Origin: an uncultured Acidimicrobiales bacterium
GTDB taxonomy: Bacteria > Actinomycetota > Acidimicrobiia > Acidimicrobiales > UBA10347
Assembly: GCA_937941245.1 (NCBI GenBank)
Contig: CALDYC010000077.1
Span: forward strand, 1 to 34,826
Reading direction: 5' to 3'
Length of the DNA stretch: 34,826 nt
Made by a program: the position numbers and the translations under genes
The notes under the pieces: generated by a model
Told to the model about the DNA's origin: nothing
What the model saw: the letters and a program-made list of their open reading frames with translations, nothing else
Databases searched by the model: none
Shown here: piece by piece, positions 8,601 through 16,984 of the stretch
Layout of the letters: every line of letters begins with the position of its first letter
Position numbering within the stretch: position 1 is the first letter of the stretch

Positions 8601-8818
8601 TCGGAGACCCGTCGCGATGGGCGGTAAGTCAGAACGGAGCCGACCTCAACCCGACCGTTCCGTTCGCAGGATCGGCGACCTTCGATGTTGCACCCAATGC
8701 CGACATCGTGTTGAGCCACTCCAATGACGGCATCTGGATCATCGCTGCTTGGGTGCAGCTTGGGGGCTGGGGGCTGGTGTCGATCGTGTTGACACTTGGT
8801 CGAAGGCGTCGGTCATGA
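5681..8818 (+). CDS. Family 2 glycosyltransferase fused to a large polytopic membrane domain
   Basis: From GTG 5681 the product is 1045 residues. Residues about 30-270 are a GT2 (GT-A fold) domain: LVTVVLVAHNPGAWFEEVL, VIDAASD, the donor-binding acidic pair in LLICHDDVALG, and the acceptor-side motif GEDMDLCWRAHVLG. The remaining 750 residues hold about ten or more hydrophobic segments and then a soluble part (roughly 800-1010). Similar GT2 plus membrane fusions occur in actinobacteria next to DUF5719 genes and are thought to act in envelope glycan or lipoglycan assembly. The sugar and acceptor cannot be told from sequence. The phosphomannomutase gene nearby makes a mannose donor plausible. 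The frame extends to 5531 but that extension overlaps the divergent operon; TACTCT stands 9 nt before GTG 5681. Confidence 0.88.
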   Translation: MVDQSTPLPGAPNVLTEPSVSSTRPTSTSNPLVTVVLVAHNPGAWFEEVLRSIRGQDYPSLDLVVIDAASDIAVTPRVHDVLPEATIVPLVANQGFAKNANVILDHGTIGRYLLICHDDVALGQDCVRRLVEEATRSNAGIVGPKLLDWSEPRRLLHVGLSCDKTGQVADIAEPGEYDQEQHDAVRDVFAVPGAVTLVRSDLFGALGGFDEGIEVQGEDMDLCWRAHVLGARVLINPAATARHREDLSSRLVGYDRSNFQRRHRIRSVLSNYGLWHTIRVVPQTIFLSLFAMVAALLQGRISEVRDIAQAWIWNLVRLPSIISRRRKLSRIRRVADTEVRALQVAGFQGVQSWRRQRADRRAETFETVSATEALAVHRHRRRWNQIVGFTWVATTAVVLFGSRRLWLDGIPVMNEFVSFPDTPGSLLAEWGTTWRSAGLGSEGPGSLLHFVIGFGGIGFFGQMGLLRTVLILGLIAAGAIGAFRMLSPFESAQAQIVALVVYVAAPLPYNSLHSGSWGALICYAALPWLAKRLATAAQLAPFGDEDPTMSRRVLDTIALAMLMAAAALVEPLIAIVIAVLVAGWIVGGLATRSVGGLGRMIAIAVVAGLGAVVLLLPELLHLWQSGAERNLLGEVGGSDDQSSLLELFRLASGPHGRSVLGWALPVVPALAMIVAFGQRLVWAVRSLFVVVGAVALAWMSSSGRLGLEFASEEVLLAPAALGFAFAAGMTAVAFARDLRRYRFGWRQLVPFLALAALGATALAGLQGSVQGRFEVAEGGYETVLGFLDDKAPAHARIAWIGDADVLPVPGWEYDDTLSWSLTQARTPTILDGLRPVADDVAVDIRDTIEQTLAGSSGRLGQQLALYGVRYVILVESNAPDPFGTIEAPIPPAIAERLGEQLDLVKVKVREGATIYENRSYVPIVAAFPQRTITAASIDEPRAALGTSYALALPTVRSLRSYEGAWVGGELYFSIGDPSRWAVSQNGADLNPTVPFAGSATFDVAPNADIVLSHSNDGIWIIAAWVQLGGWGLVSIVLTLGRRRRS

Positions 8819-10389
8819 GCCGCTGGCCCGCCCTCGTCGTGTTGATGCTCTGCATCGGTGGCCTCATCGTCGGCGATCGATTCGTCGACACCGACGATGA
8901 ACTAGCGGTACTCGCCGCGTCAGCGGCCCCTGATCCAGTGAGCCAGGCTTCGAATGTGAGCGGTTCAACGTGGTACTGCCCGGCCGGGTTTGCGACCCCA
9001 GACGCGGCGAATGACCATGTCGTCGTCATTACGAACAACAGCGCCGATCCAGTCGACGGTTCACTCACGCTGTACCCATCGCTCTCGGACACCAATGGCG
9101 AATCGGTCCCATTTGAACGAGCCGTTCAAGGCATACGCATCGAGCCACTGAGCCGTCTCGAAGTGTCGATTTCGCCAATTATCACCTTGCTGAACCCCAT
9201 GCTCGCAACCGAGACCGGCGCGTTTGTTGGAGCACTCGTTGAAGTAGACGAGCCGGGGATCGTGGTATCGCATCGAGTCGAAACACCGATTGGCGCGGAC
9301 TCGGCTGTGTGCACGACGACCGCTGCATCGAACTGGTGGTTCCCGAGCGGAACGACCACGCCCGGTGTACGGCATTTGCTTTACTTGCTGAACCCGTTCT
9401 CTGACGATGCCGTCGTGGACGTGACCTTCGTGACCGACGAGGGCGTCCGCGAGCCCGGAAATTTCGCAGGTCGTTTGCTTCCAGCCCAAAGTGTGAGCGT
9501 GTTGGACGTGACGGCATCGGTTGCCGATTGGGATCAAGCAACGGCGTCAGTCAGTACCCGATCTGGTCGGATAGTCGCCGAGCGCATTCAAGTCTTCGCG
9601 AACGATGAAGGTCCTCGTGGCGTGTCGCTGTCTACCGGCGCCAATCGCGCTTCAGAGCAGTGGTACTTCCCGGCGGGCGGCGCAGTTCGTGATGCAGGCG
9701 AGAGCTATGTCATTTTCAATCCAGGCGATGAGGTCGCGCTCGTTGAGTTCGAAGCCCGCCCCGATACGAATCGCGCCGCAGCGGACACGGCACCAATCTC
9801 GGTCGATATCGGACCGGGCGAACGCTGGGTAGTCACGTTGTCGACCCATGACCGACATCCTGTTGATGTGCTGGCTCAGATTGACGGCACCGACCTTGTG
9901 CAGCCTACAGATCGCTACTTTGCGACGGTCCGAAGCTTCAACGGTGTGCCCGTGGTTGTCGAGCGAATCGTTACCCGTGCCGGCTCCGCTGTGGGTGTGA
10001 GCGCCGGGGTTGGCGCCACGCTCGCAGCGACCGATCAGCTCCTCGTAGTTCCAGAACCCATCGCCAACTCAGGCGAGGACGAATCGACGGTGTCAAACGG
10101 CACCTTGGCGATTCTTAACCCCGCAGCTGACACCATTGCACGTGTCCGAATACTCGTGCCCGGCGAAGGCGGCGAAGTGCTTCGGACCGAGATCGAACTG
10201 GCTCCACGACGTCGCGGAGCCATTTCGTTGTCGTCGTTGGGGTTAGGAGCAGCCCCCTGGGTACGGGTGCAGTCAACCACCGGCGTGATTGTTGAGATCA
10301 TCTCGGCCGAAGCTTCGGGTTTGCAGTCGGTCGCAGGCGTTCCGCTCGCTGGCACAACTGGCGAGCCTGACCTTCTCGCATTCGACTGA
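8815..10389 (+). CDS. DUF5719-like membrane-anchored repeat protein
   Basis: The 524-residue product begins with an uncleaved signal or anchor (residues 5-21, PALVVLMLCIGGLIVG). The exported part is built from about four repeats of 105-120 residues. Three start with a tryptophan motif: WYCPAG at 53, WWFPSG at 174 and WYFPAG at 283. Each is followed by a beta-rich block containing ITNNSAD, LLNPFSDD or IFNPGDE; a fourth repeat near 395-460 has lost the tryptophan motif but keeps LAILNPAAD. This fits the actinobacterial DUF5719 family found downstream of envelope glycosyltransferases. Its ATG overlaps the glycosyltransferase stop by 4 bases (ATGA), so the two are translationally coupled and probably work together outside the cytoplasmic membrane. 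Biochemical function is unknown. Confidence 0.85.
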   Translation: MSRWPALVVLMLCIGGLIVGDRFVDTDDELAVLAASAAPDPVSQASNVSGSTWYCPAGFATPDAANDHVVVITNNSADPVDGSLTLYPSLSDTNGESVPFERAVQGIRIEPLSRLEVSISPIITLLNPMLATETGAFVGALVEVDEPGIVVSHRVETPIGADSAVCTTTAASNWWFPSGTTTPGVRHLLYLLNPFSDDAVVDVTFVTDEGVREPGNFAGRLLPAQSVSVLDVTASVADWDQATASVSTRSGRIVAERIQVFANDEGPRGVSLSTGANRASEQWYFPAGGAVRDAGESYVIFNPGDEVALVEFEARPDTNRAAADTAPISVDIGPGERWVVTLSTHDRHPVDVLAQIDGTDLVQPTDRYFATVRSFNGVPVVVERIVTRAGSAVGVSAGVGATLAATDQLLVVPEPIANSGEDESTVSNGTLAILNPAADTIARVRILVPGEGGEVLRTEIELAPRRRGAISLSSLGLGAAPWVRVQSTTGVIVEIISAEASGLQSVAGVPLAGTTGEPDLLAFD

Positions 10390-10406
10390 GTGCTGTGATG
10401 TTGTCG

Positions 10407-11204
10407 TCACACGCGACAAATCAGCTCACCGTGAATCACCACAAACCAGGCGTGAGGGTCTTGTGCCCATGACCGCCACGCTGCGGCGATGTCCGCGAGC
10501 TCTGCTTTGTCGCTGAACGACTGAGCTAGTGCCTGTTCGGCGAGCGACGAGTGCTCGACCCGCTCGGCCCAAGAATGGCCCCACCACTGGGTGCTTTCTT
10601 CGTTTGCGAACAACCAGGTGCCGACAGTGGGCGTGATGTCGGTGAAACCGGCTTGGGCAGCCCAGACATGCACCCATCGGCCCGCATATGGTTCGGCGCC
10701 GTTAGCCCGAGCGACATCGCAGTACATCTGTCGCCACCGCTCGACCAACGCGTTGTCTGGAGTCCATTGCATAGCTCCGTAGTCGGCGTCTCGGACGGCA
10801 ACGATGCCGCCAGGGCGGGCGACCCGACGCATTTCGCGAAGGGCCGCCACGGGATCGGTGAGATGTTGCAGAACTTGATGGGCGTGGACGATGTCAAATG
10901 AGTCGTCTGCAAAGTCAAGCGAGTAGGTGTCCATGACGGCAAAGGCGGCGCCGGTCGCGCTAAAGCGGTCAGTTGCCTGCTCAATGACTTCGGGGGTGCG
11001 GTCGATGCCGATGACGGTGCCATTGGTAGCCAGCTTGGCAAACTCGCCCGTAATCGAACCGGGCCCACAACCAACGTCAAGAATCGTTGCTGTCGGGGAT
11101 AGGTGTGGCGCAAGATAGGCAGCCGAATTGGCAATGGTTCGCGTCGCATGAGCGTTGGTAACGCTTGCCGCATGGCCGTGGGTATAGATGTCAGGTGGGT
11201 TCAC
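10407..11204 (-). CDS. SAM-dependent class I methyltransferase
   Basis: The 265-residue product has the Rossmann methyltransferase motifs: ILDVGCGPGSIT (motif I, SAM binding), VIGIDRTPEVI with its acidic residue (motif II), DSFDIVHAHQVLQHL (motif IV) and RRVARPGGIVAVRD (post IV). It belongs to the UbiE/Methyltransf_11 type. The substrate is not evident; small molecules are most common for this type. GTG 11204 has a GAGGAG ribosome binding site. It is the last gene of the ftsH-thioredoxin-methyltransferase unit, 30 bases after the thioredoxin-like gene, and converges with the DUF5719 gene across only 17 bases with no clear terminator. Confidence 0.9.
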   Translation of the reverse strand: MNPPDIYTHGHAASVTNAHATRTIANSAAYLAPHLSPTATILDVGCGPGSITGEFAKLATNGTVIGIDRTPEVIEQATDRFSATGAAFAVMDTYSLDFADDSFDIVHAHQVLQHLTDPVAALREMRRVARPGGIVAVRDADYGAMQWTPDNALVERWRQMYCDVARANGAEPYAGRWVHVWAAQAGFTDITPTVGTWLFANEESTQWWGHSWAERVEHSSLAEQALAQSFSDKAELADIAAAWRSWAQDPHAWFVVIHGELICRV

Positions 11205-11234
11205 GACTGCTCCTCGCAGTGGTCATGGCATTGC

Positions 11235-11654
11235 TTAGAGGGCGGCTGAGACGAGCGCGTGCAGGGTGGCTCGGTCATCTGGCGCAAGCGGCCCGAATGC
11301 AGACAAAGTGACCAGACCTGCCGCGTCGCACACGAGCGTCAACGGGACCGAGTCCACGCGATAGCGGGCGTGCAGCTGGGGCTCGTCGCCGACCTCGACA
11401 TTCTGCACCGCAACCGAGCCAGAGTCGAACCCTCGCACCTCAGCCCAGACCTGTTCGCACGATGCGCAGGTCGCCGAGGTGAACACGGCGATCAGCAGAG
11501 GCGACTCAGGCGAGCGGAAGTCGTTGCGATCAAGTTGCTGGGGGGCATGACCTGGCACGCCAGTTGGCGCCGGGCTCGAAGCTCGGGCCGAGACAAACCA
11601 TGCCAGCGTGCAAACTGCGACCGCAGCTGCGGCCATCATGATGAATGTTGTCAT
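11235..11654 (-). CDS. Membrane-anchored thioredoxin-fold protein
   Basis: The 139-residue product starts with a hydrophobic anchor (residues 4-22) followed by a proline-rich linker and a thioredoxin-like domain. The active-site CxxC is C63-A-S-C66 in AVFTSATCASCEQVW, and the cis-proline appears in RVDSVPLTLV. CASC differs from the usual CGPC or CPHC, so its redox potential cannot be guessed. It probably faces the extracytoplasmic side and acts in disulfide exchange or reduction; the partner is unknown. It starts 7 bases after the ftsH stop, so it is cotranscribed with the membrane protease gene. Confidence 0.85.
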   Translation of the reverse strand: MTTFIMMAAAAVAVCTLAWFVSARASSPAPTGVPGHAPQQLDRNDFRSPESPLLIAVFTSATCASCEQVWAEVRGFDSGSVAVQNVEVGDEPQLHARYRVDSVPLTLVCDAAGLVTLSAFGPLAPDDRATLHALVSAAL

Positions 11655-11661
11655 GCTCGGC

Positions 11662-13656
11662 TCAACCGGCTGGTGGCCCAGTTTCGTGAGAGCCGTTGGT
11701 GATTTGTGCGGCGTTGTCCGGCACTGTTGGCGAAGCGGGTTCGCTGATCGACAGAAGTCGGCTTACCTCCGCCCCTGCAATCGTCTCGTGCTCGAGGAGT
11801 GACCTGGCAACCAAATCCAATCCCAATCGGTGCTTGGTCAGCACGTCATGGCACCGCCGCTCAGCCGTGTGCAAGATGGTCGAAACTTCACCGTCAATGA
11901 TCTGAGCCATGTCGTCGCTGTAGTCCTTGGTCGAAACGAGATCGTCTCCCAAGAACACCTCGCCACTTGAGCCCCACGCCATCGGGCCGATCTTGTCGCT
12001 CATGCCCCACTCTCGGACCATCTTTCGGGCCAGTTCGGTATTGCGAACCAGGTCGTCATTGGCGCCGGTCGAGACCTGGCCAAAGACAAGCTCTTCGGCT
12101 ACGCGTCCGCCCATGCGGACCACCAGCATGTCTTCGATGTAGTCCTGGCGATAGATGTGGCGTTCGGCTTCGGGTAGCTGCATGGTCACGCCCAGAGCCA
12201 TGCCACTTGGGATGATGGTCACCTTGTGCAGTGGATCAGCCGTCGGAAGCACCGCGGCACAGATCGCGTGGCCAGCTTCGTGATACGCGATCGCTTCTTT
12301 CTCTGAGTCACTCATCACGGTCGACTCGCGCTTTTGGCCCATCAGGACCCGGTCGCGTGCTGATTCGAAGTGGATTGCGCGGATCATGGTGTCGCCAGCG
12401 CGGACAGCAAACAGCGCTGCTTCGTTCACGAGATTGGCGAGGTCCGCGCCGCTCATGCCCGGTGTGCCGCGGGCGACCAAGTTGAGGTCGACGTCTGGGC
12501 CGGTGCGCTTACCTTTGACGTGGACCCGCAGAATCTCGAGACGATCCTCAAGCTCGGGGAGGGGAACGACGACCTGGCGATCGAAACGACCCGGGCGAAG
12601 CAGGGCCGGGTCCAAGATGTCGGGCCGGTTCGTTGCCGCCATCATCACGATGCCTTCGGTCGTTTCAAAGCCGTCCATCTCGGACAGCATTTGGTTCAGG
12701 GTCTGCTCACGTTCGTCATGACCGCCCCCCAGGCCAGCGCCGCGCTTTCGGCCGATCGAGTCGACTTCGTCGACGAAGATGATTGCCTTGCCCAACTTGC
12801 GTGCCGATTCGAAGAGATCACGCACTCGACTTGCGCCGACGCCGACAAACATCTCCATAAAGTCTGAGCCGCTGACCGATAGGAACGGCACGCCAGCTTC
12901 ACCAGCAACCGCTCGGGCGATCAGCGTCTTGCCTGTTCCGGGAGGGCCCACCAGCAGAATGCCCTTTGGAATGCGAGCACCGATCTCAGCGTATTTCTCG
13001 GGTGCTTTGAGGAACTCAACGACTTCGGTGATCTCGGCCTTAACGCCGGTGTAACCGGCGACATCTTCGAACGTCGTGCCGGGGCGTTCGGTCGAATAGG
13101 TCTTTGCCTTTGAGCGACCGATCGACATGATGCCACCGATCTGCCCCTGCGCCCGGCGCTGCATCCACCAAAAGAACGCGATGAGCAGGCCAATGGGGAG
13201 CAACAGCGGGATCATGTTTGCCCAAAACGATGACTGCGGTGTGTCGTAGGTGAGCTTGAGTCCGGCTTCGTCTGCCGATGCTCGGTCGAGGATGGTGCGA
13301 TCGGCTTCGCTCAACTCCAGCGGGCCCTTGCTGTTGAAGGGTTCGCCTTGGACGTCGCTGTCTTCGCCGGGGCAGGCGCTCGCTGCGCTAGCTGGCAGGA
13401 GCCGCCCGGTGATCTCGCCGTTCACGTTGTTGATCTCGGCTTCGCACACCTCGCCGGCTTGAACCTTGGCCATGAACTCGTCGAACGAAAGCTCATCGCC
13501 ATCGTTTGAGGGAGAGAATGCGGGCAGGAAGAACACCGCGATGACCGCTGCCATCGCAAGCCACAGGAGTAAGCGCGACCACTTCTGGTCGGGCTTAGCG
13601 AACCGCTGATCGGGTCGATCGTTGCGTGGCGGCGGCGGGGGCGGGGGAGTCACCAT
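11662..13656 (-). CDS. ftsH: ATP-dependent zinc metalloprotease FtsH
   Basis: The 664-residue product is a full-length FtsH. It has a short proline-rich N-terminus (PPPPPPP at 4-10), two membrane segments at about 28-45 and 147-164 with an extracytoplasmic domain between them, an AAA+ domain with Walker A GPPGTGKT (237-244) and Walker B IIFVDEVD (292-299), the pore motif MFVGVGA, and an M41 protease domain with HEAGH at 459-463. It degrades misfolded or regulated membrane and soluble proteins. The Cys in the extracytoplasmic loop (71 and 95) could pair. ATG 13656 is preferred, with TACCCT 6 nt upstream. It leads a three-gene minus-strand unit and is divergent from the phosphomannomutase gene. 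Confidence 0.98.
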   Translation of the reverse strand: MVTPPPPPPPRNDRPDQRFAKPDQKWSRLLLWLAMAAVIAVFFLPAFSPSNDGDELSFDEFMAKVQAGEVCEAEINNVNGEITGRLLPASAASACPGEDSDVQGEPFNSKGPLELSEADRTILDRASADEAGLKLTYDTPQSSFWANMIPLLLPIGLLIAFFWWMQRRAQGQIGGIMSIGRSKAKTYSTERPGTTFEDVAGYTGVKAEITEVVEFLKAPEKYAEIGARIPKGILLVGPPGTGKTLIARAVAGEAGVPFLSVSGSDFMEMFVGVGASRVRDLFESARKLGKAIIFVDEVDSIGRKRGAGLGGGHDEREQTLNQMLSEMDGFETTEGIVMMAATNRPDILDPALLRPGRFDRQVVVPLPELEDRLEILRVHVKGKRTGPDVDLNLVARGTPGMSGADLANLVNEAALFAVRAGDTMIRAIHFESARDRVLMGQKRESTVMSDSEKEAIAYHEAGHAICAAVLPTADPLHKVTIIPSGMALGVTMQLPEAERHIYRQDYIEDMLVVRMGGRVAEELVFGQVSTGANDDLVRNTELARKMVREWGMSDKIGPMAWGSSGEVFLGDDLVSTKDYSDDMAQIIDGEVSTILHTAERRCHDVLTKHRLGLDLVARSLLEHETIAGAEVSRLLSISEPASPTVPDNAAQITNGSHETGPPAG

Positions 13657-13662
13657 GTCTGT

Positions 13663-13668
13663 AGGGTA
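13663..13668 (-). promoter_or_regulatory. Putative -10 box of a leaderless ftsH transcript
   Basis: TACCCT on the minus strand ends 6 nt before the ATG at 13656. The start codon of ftsH is well fixed by homology, so the spacing supports leaderless transcription independently. Confidence 0.5.
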
Positions 13669-13762
13669 CGTCTCTCGTTCGTTGCACCGGTATCGGGCCG
13701 ACCGGGTCCATAGGCCAACGACTGGTCACCCCATCCCATTCCCTATTTTTGGTTCACATTTC

Positions 13763-15151
13763 ATGCATGCAGAACTCGCCGAACGGCTGGGCGCAATCGT
13801 CAAGGCGTATGACATACGGGGCCTCTACCCCGAACAGATCAATGCGCAGGTGGCCGGAGCCCTCGGAGGAGCGTTCGCTCGGTTCTTGGTTGACGAGGAC
13901 CCGCAGGTCACCACGGTGTTCGTGGGGCGCGACATGCGACCGTCAGGACCGGAACTCGTTCAGGCATTTAGCCACGCGGTGCTCGCAGAGGGACTCGATG
14001 TCACCGACCTTGGGCTGATATCGACCGACGAGTTGTACTACGCATGCGGAAGCTCCGACGCCCCAGGAGCGGTGTTTACTGCAAGCCACAACCCGGCGGG
14101 CTACAACGGGATCAAAATGTGTCGTCGAGCCGCCGTGCCAATCGGTGGCGATTCAGGTTTGATGGCTATTCGCGACGACGCGGCAACCGCTGGTCTTACA
14201 CCCCGCCACACCGGCGCGCTCGGCGCGCTCAGCAAGCGGGACGTGCTTGCCGACTTCGTCGAACATCTGCACTCGTTCGTTGACCCAGCACAGTTCCGAC
14301 CGTTGCGCGTTGTCGCTGACACCGCAAACGGCATGGGCGGACTGGTCGTTCCGGCCGCGTTTACTGGCCTGCCAATCGACCTCGACCACATGTATCCCGA
14401 ACTCGATGGCACGTTCCCGAATCACCCAGCTGATCCATTGCAACCCGAGAATCAACGCGACCTGGTTGAGCGGGTGCTTGAGACCGGTGCAGACATCGGT
14501 TTGGCGTTTGACGGCGATGCCGACCGAGTGTTCATTGTCGACGAACTGGCGCAACCGCTGTCTGGATCTGTCACCACAGCCATCGTCGCCGCGGCAATGC
14601 TCGACCGCGAGCCAGGCGCAACGGTTCTGCACAACCTGATTTGCTCCAAGACGGTTCCCGAGGTCGTCGCCGAAGTCGGTGGAGTTGCCGTGCGAACTCG
14701 CGTCGGGCACTCGTTTATCAAACAGAAGATGGCAGAAACGTCCGCAGTCTTTGCCGGTGAGCACTCGGGCCACTACTACTTCCGGGACAACTATCGCGCC
14801 GACTCGGGCCTGATCGCCGCACTCGTCGTGCTCGAACTGATGAGTGTCGAGAACAAACCACTTTCGGTACTGAGGCAGCCCTACGACCGCTATGTCGCGT
14901 CGGGCGAAATCAATACCCGCGTCGCCGACACAGCGACGGTGATCGAAGGGGTCCGGGCCCACTACGCGGCATCTGGAGCGGTGCTCGATGACCTTGACGG
15001 TCTGACTGTTGATCTCGGAGATTGGTGGTTCAACCTTCGAGCATCGAACACTGAGCCATTGCTGCGGCTCAACCTCGAAGCTGGCGATGCGGTTGCATGC
15101 GAGCAACGAACCGTCGAAGTCCAGGCAATCATGGCGGCGGTGTCGGGTTAG
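13763..15151 (+). CDS. manB: Phosphomannomutase / phosphoglucomutase
   Basis: The 462-residue product has all four phosphohexomutase loops: phosphoserine loop TASHNP with S108, metal-binding DGDAD (D250, D252, D254), the sugar-binding GEHSGHYY (332-339), and the phosphate-binding RASNTEP near 435. It interconverts mannose-6-phosphate and mannose-1-phosphate (and possibly the glucose phosphates), feeding GDP-mannose for envelope glycans. The frame is open back to 13622, but ATG 13763 gives the normal N-terminus (AIVKAYDIRGLYPEQIN); the upstream residues are glycine and arginine rich and overlap ftsH antisense. No Shine-Dalgarno sequence is seen; TATTTT at 13744 could be a -10 box with a very short leader. 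A Trm112-like gene follows 24 bases later. Confidence 0.95.
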   Translation: MHAELAERLGAIVKAYDIRGLYPEQINAQVAGALGGAFARFLVDEDPQVTTVFVGRDMRPSGPELVQAFSHAVLAEGLDVTDLGLISTDELYYACGSSDAPGAVFTASHNPAGYNGIKMCRRAAVPIGGDSGLMAIRDDAATAGLTPRHTGALGALSKRDVLADFVEHLHSFVDPAQFRPLRVVADTANGMGGLVVPAAFTGLPIDLDHMYPELDGTFPNHPADPLQPENQRDLVERVLETGADIGLAFDGDADRVFIVDELAQPLSGSVTTAIVAAAMLDREPGATVLHNLICSKTVPEVVAEVGGVAVRTRVGHSFIKQKMAETSAVFAGEHSGHYYFRDNYRADSGLIAALVVLELMSVENKPLSVLRQPYDRYVASGEINTRVADTATVIEGVRAHYAASGAVLDDLDGLTVDLGDWWFNLRASNTEPLLRLNLEAGDAVACEQRTVEVQAIMAAVSG

Positions 15152-15162
15152 CGGCCGTGGGG

Positions 15163-15168
15163 TAACGT
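15163..15168 (+). promoter_or_regulatory. Putative -10 box before the Trm112-like gene
   Basis: TAACGT lies 7 nt before GTG 15176, between the phosphomannomutase stop and the next gene. It suggests a separate leaderless start, and was used to prefer GTG 15176 over GTG 15167. Confidence 0.4.
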
Positions 15169-15175
15169 GCGGCCT

Positions 15176-15427
15176 GTGTTGGAAGATGCCACGTCGTTGA
15201 ACCCGGAACTGCTCGCGATCCTTGCCTGCCCAGAGGACAAAGGGTCGTTGCTGTACTTCGGTGACAAGGGTGGGTTGTACAACCCACGGCTCAAGCGCCG
15301 CTATCTGATCCGCGACGGTATTCCCATTATGTTGGTCGACGAAGCTGAGTCGGTCGACGATGCAGAGCACGAAGCGTTGTTGGCTCGGGCCGAGGCCGAA
15401 GGTATCGAGGCAACGTTCAGCGACTGA
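15176..15427 (+). CDS. Trm112/UPF0434-like small protein, zinc cysteines lost
   Basis: The 83-residue product has the Trm112-like framework LLAILACPEDKGSL and the RRYLIRDGIPIMLVDE block near residues 40-60. Canonical bacterial members hold zinc with two CxxC pairs. Here only one cysteine (in ACPEDKG) remains, and the second pair, expected before the YPIRDGIP block, is replaced by YNPRLKRR. It should therefore not bind zinc in the usual way. Bacterial homologues sit next to phosphomannomutase genes in many actinobacteria, as here, but have no firmly established role; eukaryotic and archaeal Trm112 activates methyltransferases. The start could also be GTG 15167 or TTG 15179. Confidence 0.8.
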   Translation: MLEDATSLNPELLAILACPEDKGSLLYFGDKGGLYNPRLKRRYLIRDGIPIMLVDEAESVDDAEHEALLARAEAEGIEATFSD

Positions 15428-15516
15428 CCTCGCGGCATTGACCTGGCGATGCGGCATTGATTGACCTAGCGGCATTAACTGACCTCGCGATAGTGACTGA
15501 CCTCGCGGTGTCACGG
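15425..15516 (+). repeat. Five spaced TGACCT repeats, the last three with an 18-base period
   Basis: TGACCT occurs at 15425, 15439, 15462, 15480 and 15498. The last three are spaced exactly 18 bases and continue with variants of (C/A)GCG(G/A). The tract starts at the stop codon of the Trm112-like gene and fills the front of the 177-base gap before the HTH/HEXXH gene. It may be a decayed tandem duplication or an operator array for the downstream HTH protein. The rest of the gap (15517-15604) shows nothing I can name. Confidence 0.7.
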
Positions 15517-15604
15517 CCTACGGGCTCGTCGCGCAATCTGGGCCATCTGGCCTGTATGCGAGAACAGCTCGCGACTTTCGCCGTTCGGTGCCGATCTGAC
15601 AGGT

Positions 15605-16903
15605 GTGTTGACGCAGGAAACCACGCTGGTCCCGCCTGGGCGACTTGCCGCGCTGCTCATCGAACGGCGACGAGCTGCCGGGCTCACGCTCGTCGAAATG
15701 TCGCAACGTTCGGCCGGACGCTTTAGCCCTTCGGCACTCGAACGGGTCGAACGCGGCCGGACGGTTGTTGACGATGCCGACGTTAGCGCTCTGACCGATT
15801 TGTACGGAATCGAGAATGGGCGGCTCGTACCCGAGCGAAGCCAGCTTGTTCTTGATCTGCCGAAACAGCGAATACGAGTCGGCGACATGGCTGTACGCGT
15901 CGATGACTCGACAGCGGACGCGGTCCTGCAACGGTACGTGTCGCTGCTCTATCTGCTTCGCAACGAACCGCCCGGCCGCAAGCTGACCCTGCGCGACGAT
16001 GACCTTGACCTTCTCGGAAGCACGTTCAATCGTGCTGAGACTGGTCTGCGAGACCAGCTCTACGCCATCATGGCGGCGCACGACACTGCCACCCAGACCC
16101 GCCGCTTCAGCCGCAAACTTGCCGTTAGCGCTGCTGGTTTGCTCGTTGGGGTCACCGTCGCTGGGTCATTTGTGATCATTGGTTCCGGTGAGTCATCGAC
16201 GGCTGCACACGCCGATGCGGTTTCCGCGGTTTCCGCGGCCGTCGAAAATCCTGGCACAGCCTCGGCGATCGCTGCGATCGAAGTTCCTGGCCTTCGGTTC
16301 TCTTCGGTCTCAGGTGGCGACGCCGATACCACCCAAATGCAGCGCACGTCAGCCCGTACGTCGGCAACGAGGGCACCTGCTACCGAAACCGGCTCCACGG
16401 CTGAACTTCTTCCGCCGATGATCGTCGTGGCCGCTGAACCGACGGCAGAGCCCGCTGCTTCACCTGCGACGCAAACCCTTCCCACGTTGCAGAGCATCAC
16501 CGCTCTCATCAGCTACGACCTCGATGTGTTGATCCCTGGCTGGACGATCACAATCGGCCCCGATCGAGTCGGCTACCACGGCATGACGAACTCCGAAACT
16601 CGCACGATTGCGATCTATGTCGACGCGGACCAGCAACCGGCCAACCTGGTTGAGGTGCTCATGCACGAAGTCGGACACGCAATCGACCTCGACCGTATGG
16701 ACGATGCGCTCCGCAGCGAATGGGTCGAGATGCGCCAGATCCCACCAATTTGGTGGGCCGGAAGCGGACACACTGACTTCGCCGTCGGTGCTGGCGATTT
16801 CGCCGAAGCGGTCGCCGCGGTAACCACCGGGTCAGCAAGCCATAGCGAGTTCGGCGAGTTCACCGCGGAACAGCTGGCATTTGTCGCTCGGATTCTGAGC
16901 TGA
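15605..16903 (+). CDS. Transmembrane protein with cytoplasmic XRE-like HTH and extracytoplasmic HEXXH domain
   Basis: I know no name for this 432-residue architecture. Residues about 12-70 look like an XRE-type helix-turn-helix ([20 protein letters not shown], then [10 protein letters not shown], typical of the recognition helix region). A helical linker is followed by one membrane segment at about 172-193, a long Ala/Ser/Thr-rich stretch (195-295), and a C-terminal domain with HEVGHAID: H354, E355, H358. A later acidic residue in [10 protein letters not shown] (E401) would suit the third zinc ligand of a gluzincin-type peptidase. With the N-terminus inside, the peptidase-like domain would be outside the membrane. 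The start at GTG 15605 (or TTG 15608) has no clear ribosome binding site. It could be a membrane-bound regulator sensing an envelope signal. Peptidase activity and DNA binding are inference. Confidence 0.8.
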   Translation: MLTQETTLVPPGRLAALLIERRRAAGLTLVEMSQRSAGRFSPSALERVERGRTVVDDADVSALTDLYGIENGRLVPERSQLVLDLPKQRIRVGDMAVRVDDSTADAVLQRYVSLLYLLRNEPPGRKLTLRDDDLDLLGSTFNRAETGLRDQLYAIMAAHDTATQTRRFSRKLAVSAAGLLVGVTVAGSFVIIGSGESSTAAHADAVSAVSAAVENPGTASAIAAIEVPGLRFSSVSGGDADTTQMQRTSARTSATRAPATETGSTAELLPPMIVVAAEPTAEPAASPATQTLPTLQSITALISYDLDVLIPGWTITIGPDRVGYHGMTNSETRTIAIYVDADQQPANLVEVLMHEVGHAIDLDRMDDALRSEWVEMRQIPPIWWAGSGHTDFAVGAGDFAEAVAAVTTGSASHSEFGEFTAEQLAFVARILS

Positions 16904-16984
16904 CGAGATGTTCGCCCCCACGGGGCAGGACCGCGACGATCCGGGCCGCTACGCTTGGGCTGCTCAGGCTGCGCGGATGCACCC

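Noticed and set aside
13622-13762. N-terminal extension of manB
   Set aside because: It overlaps the start of ftsH and is Gly/Arg-rich; the family start is at 13763.
14153-15514. 453-codon open frame antisense to manB
   Set aside because: manB is unmistakable on the other strand; the antisense translation resembles no family and reflects codon bias.
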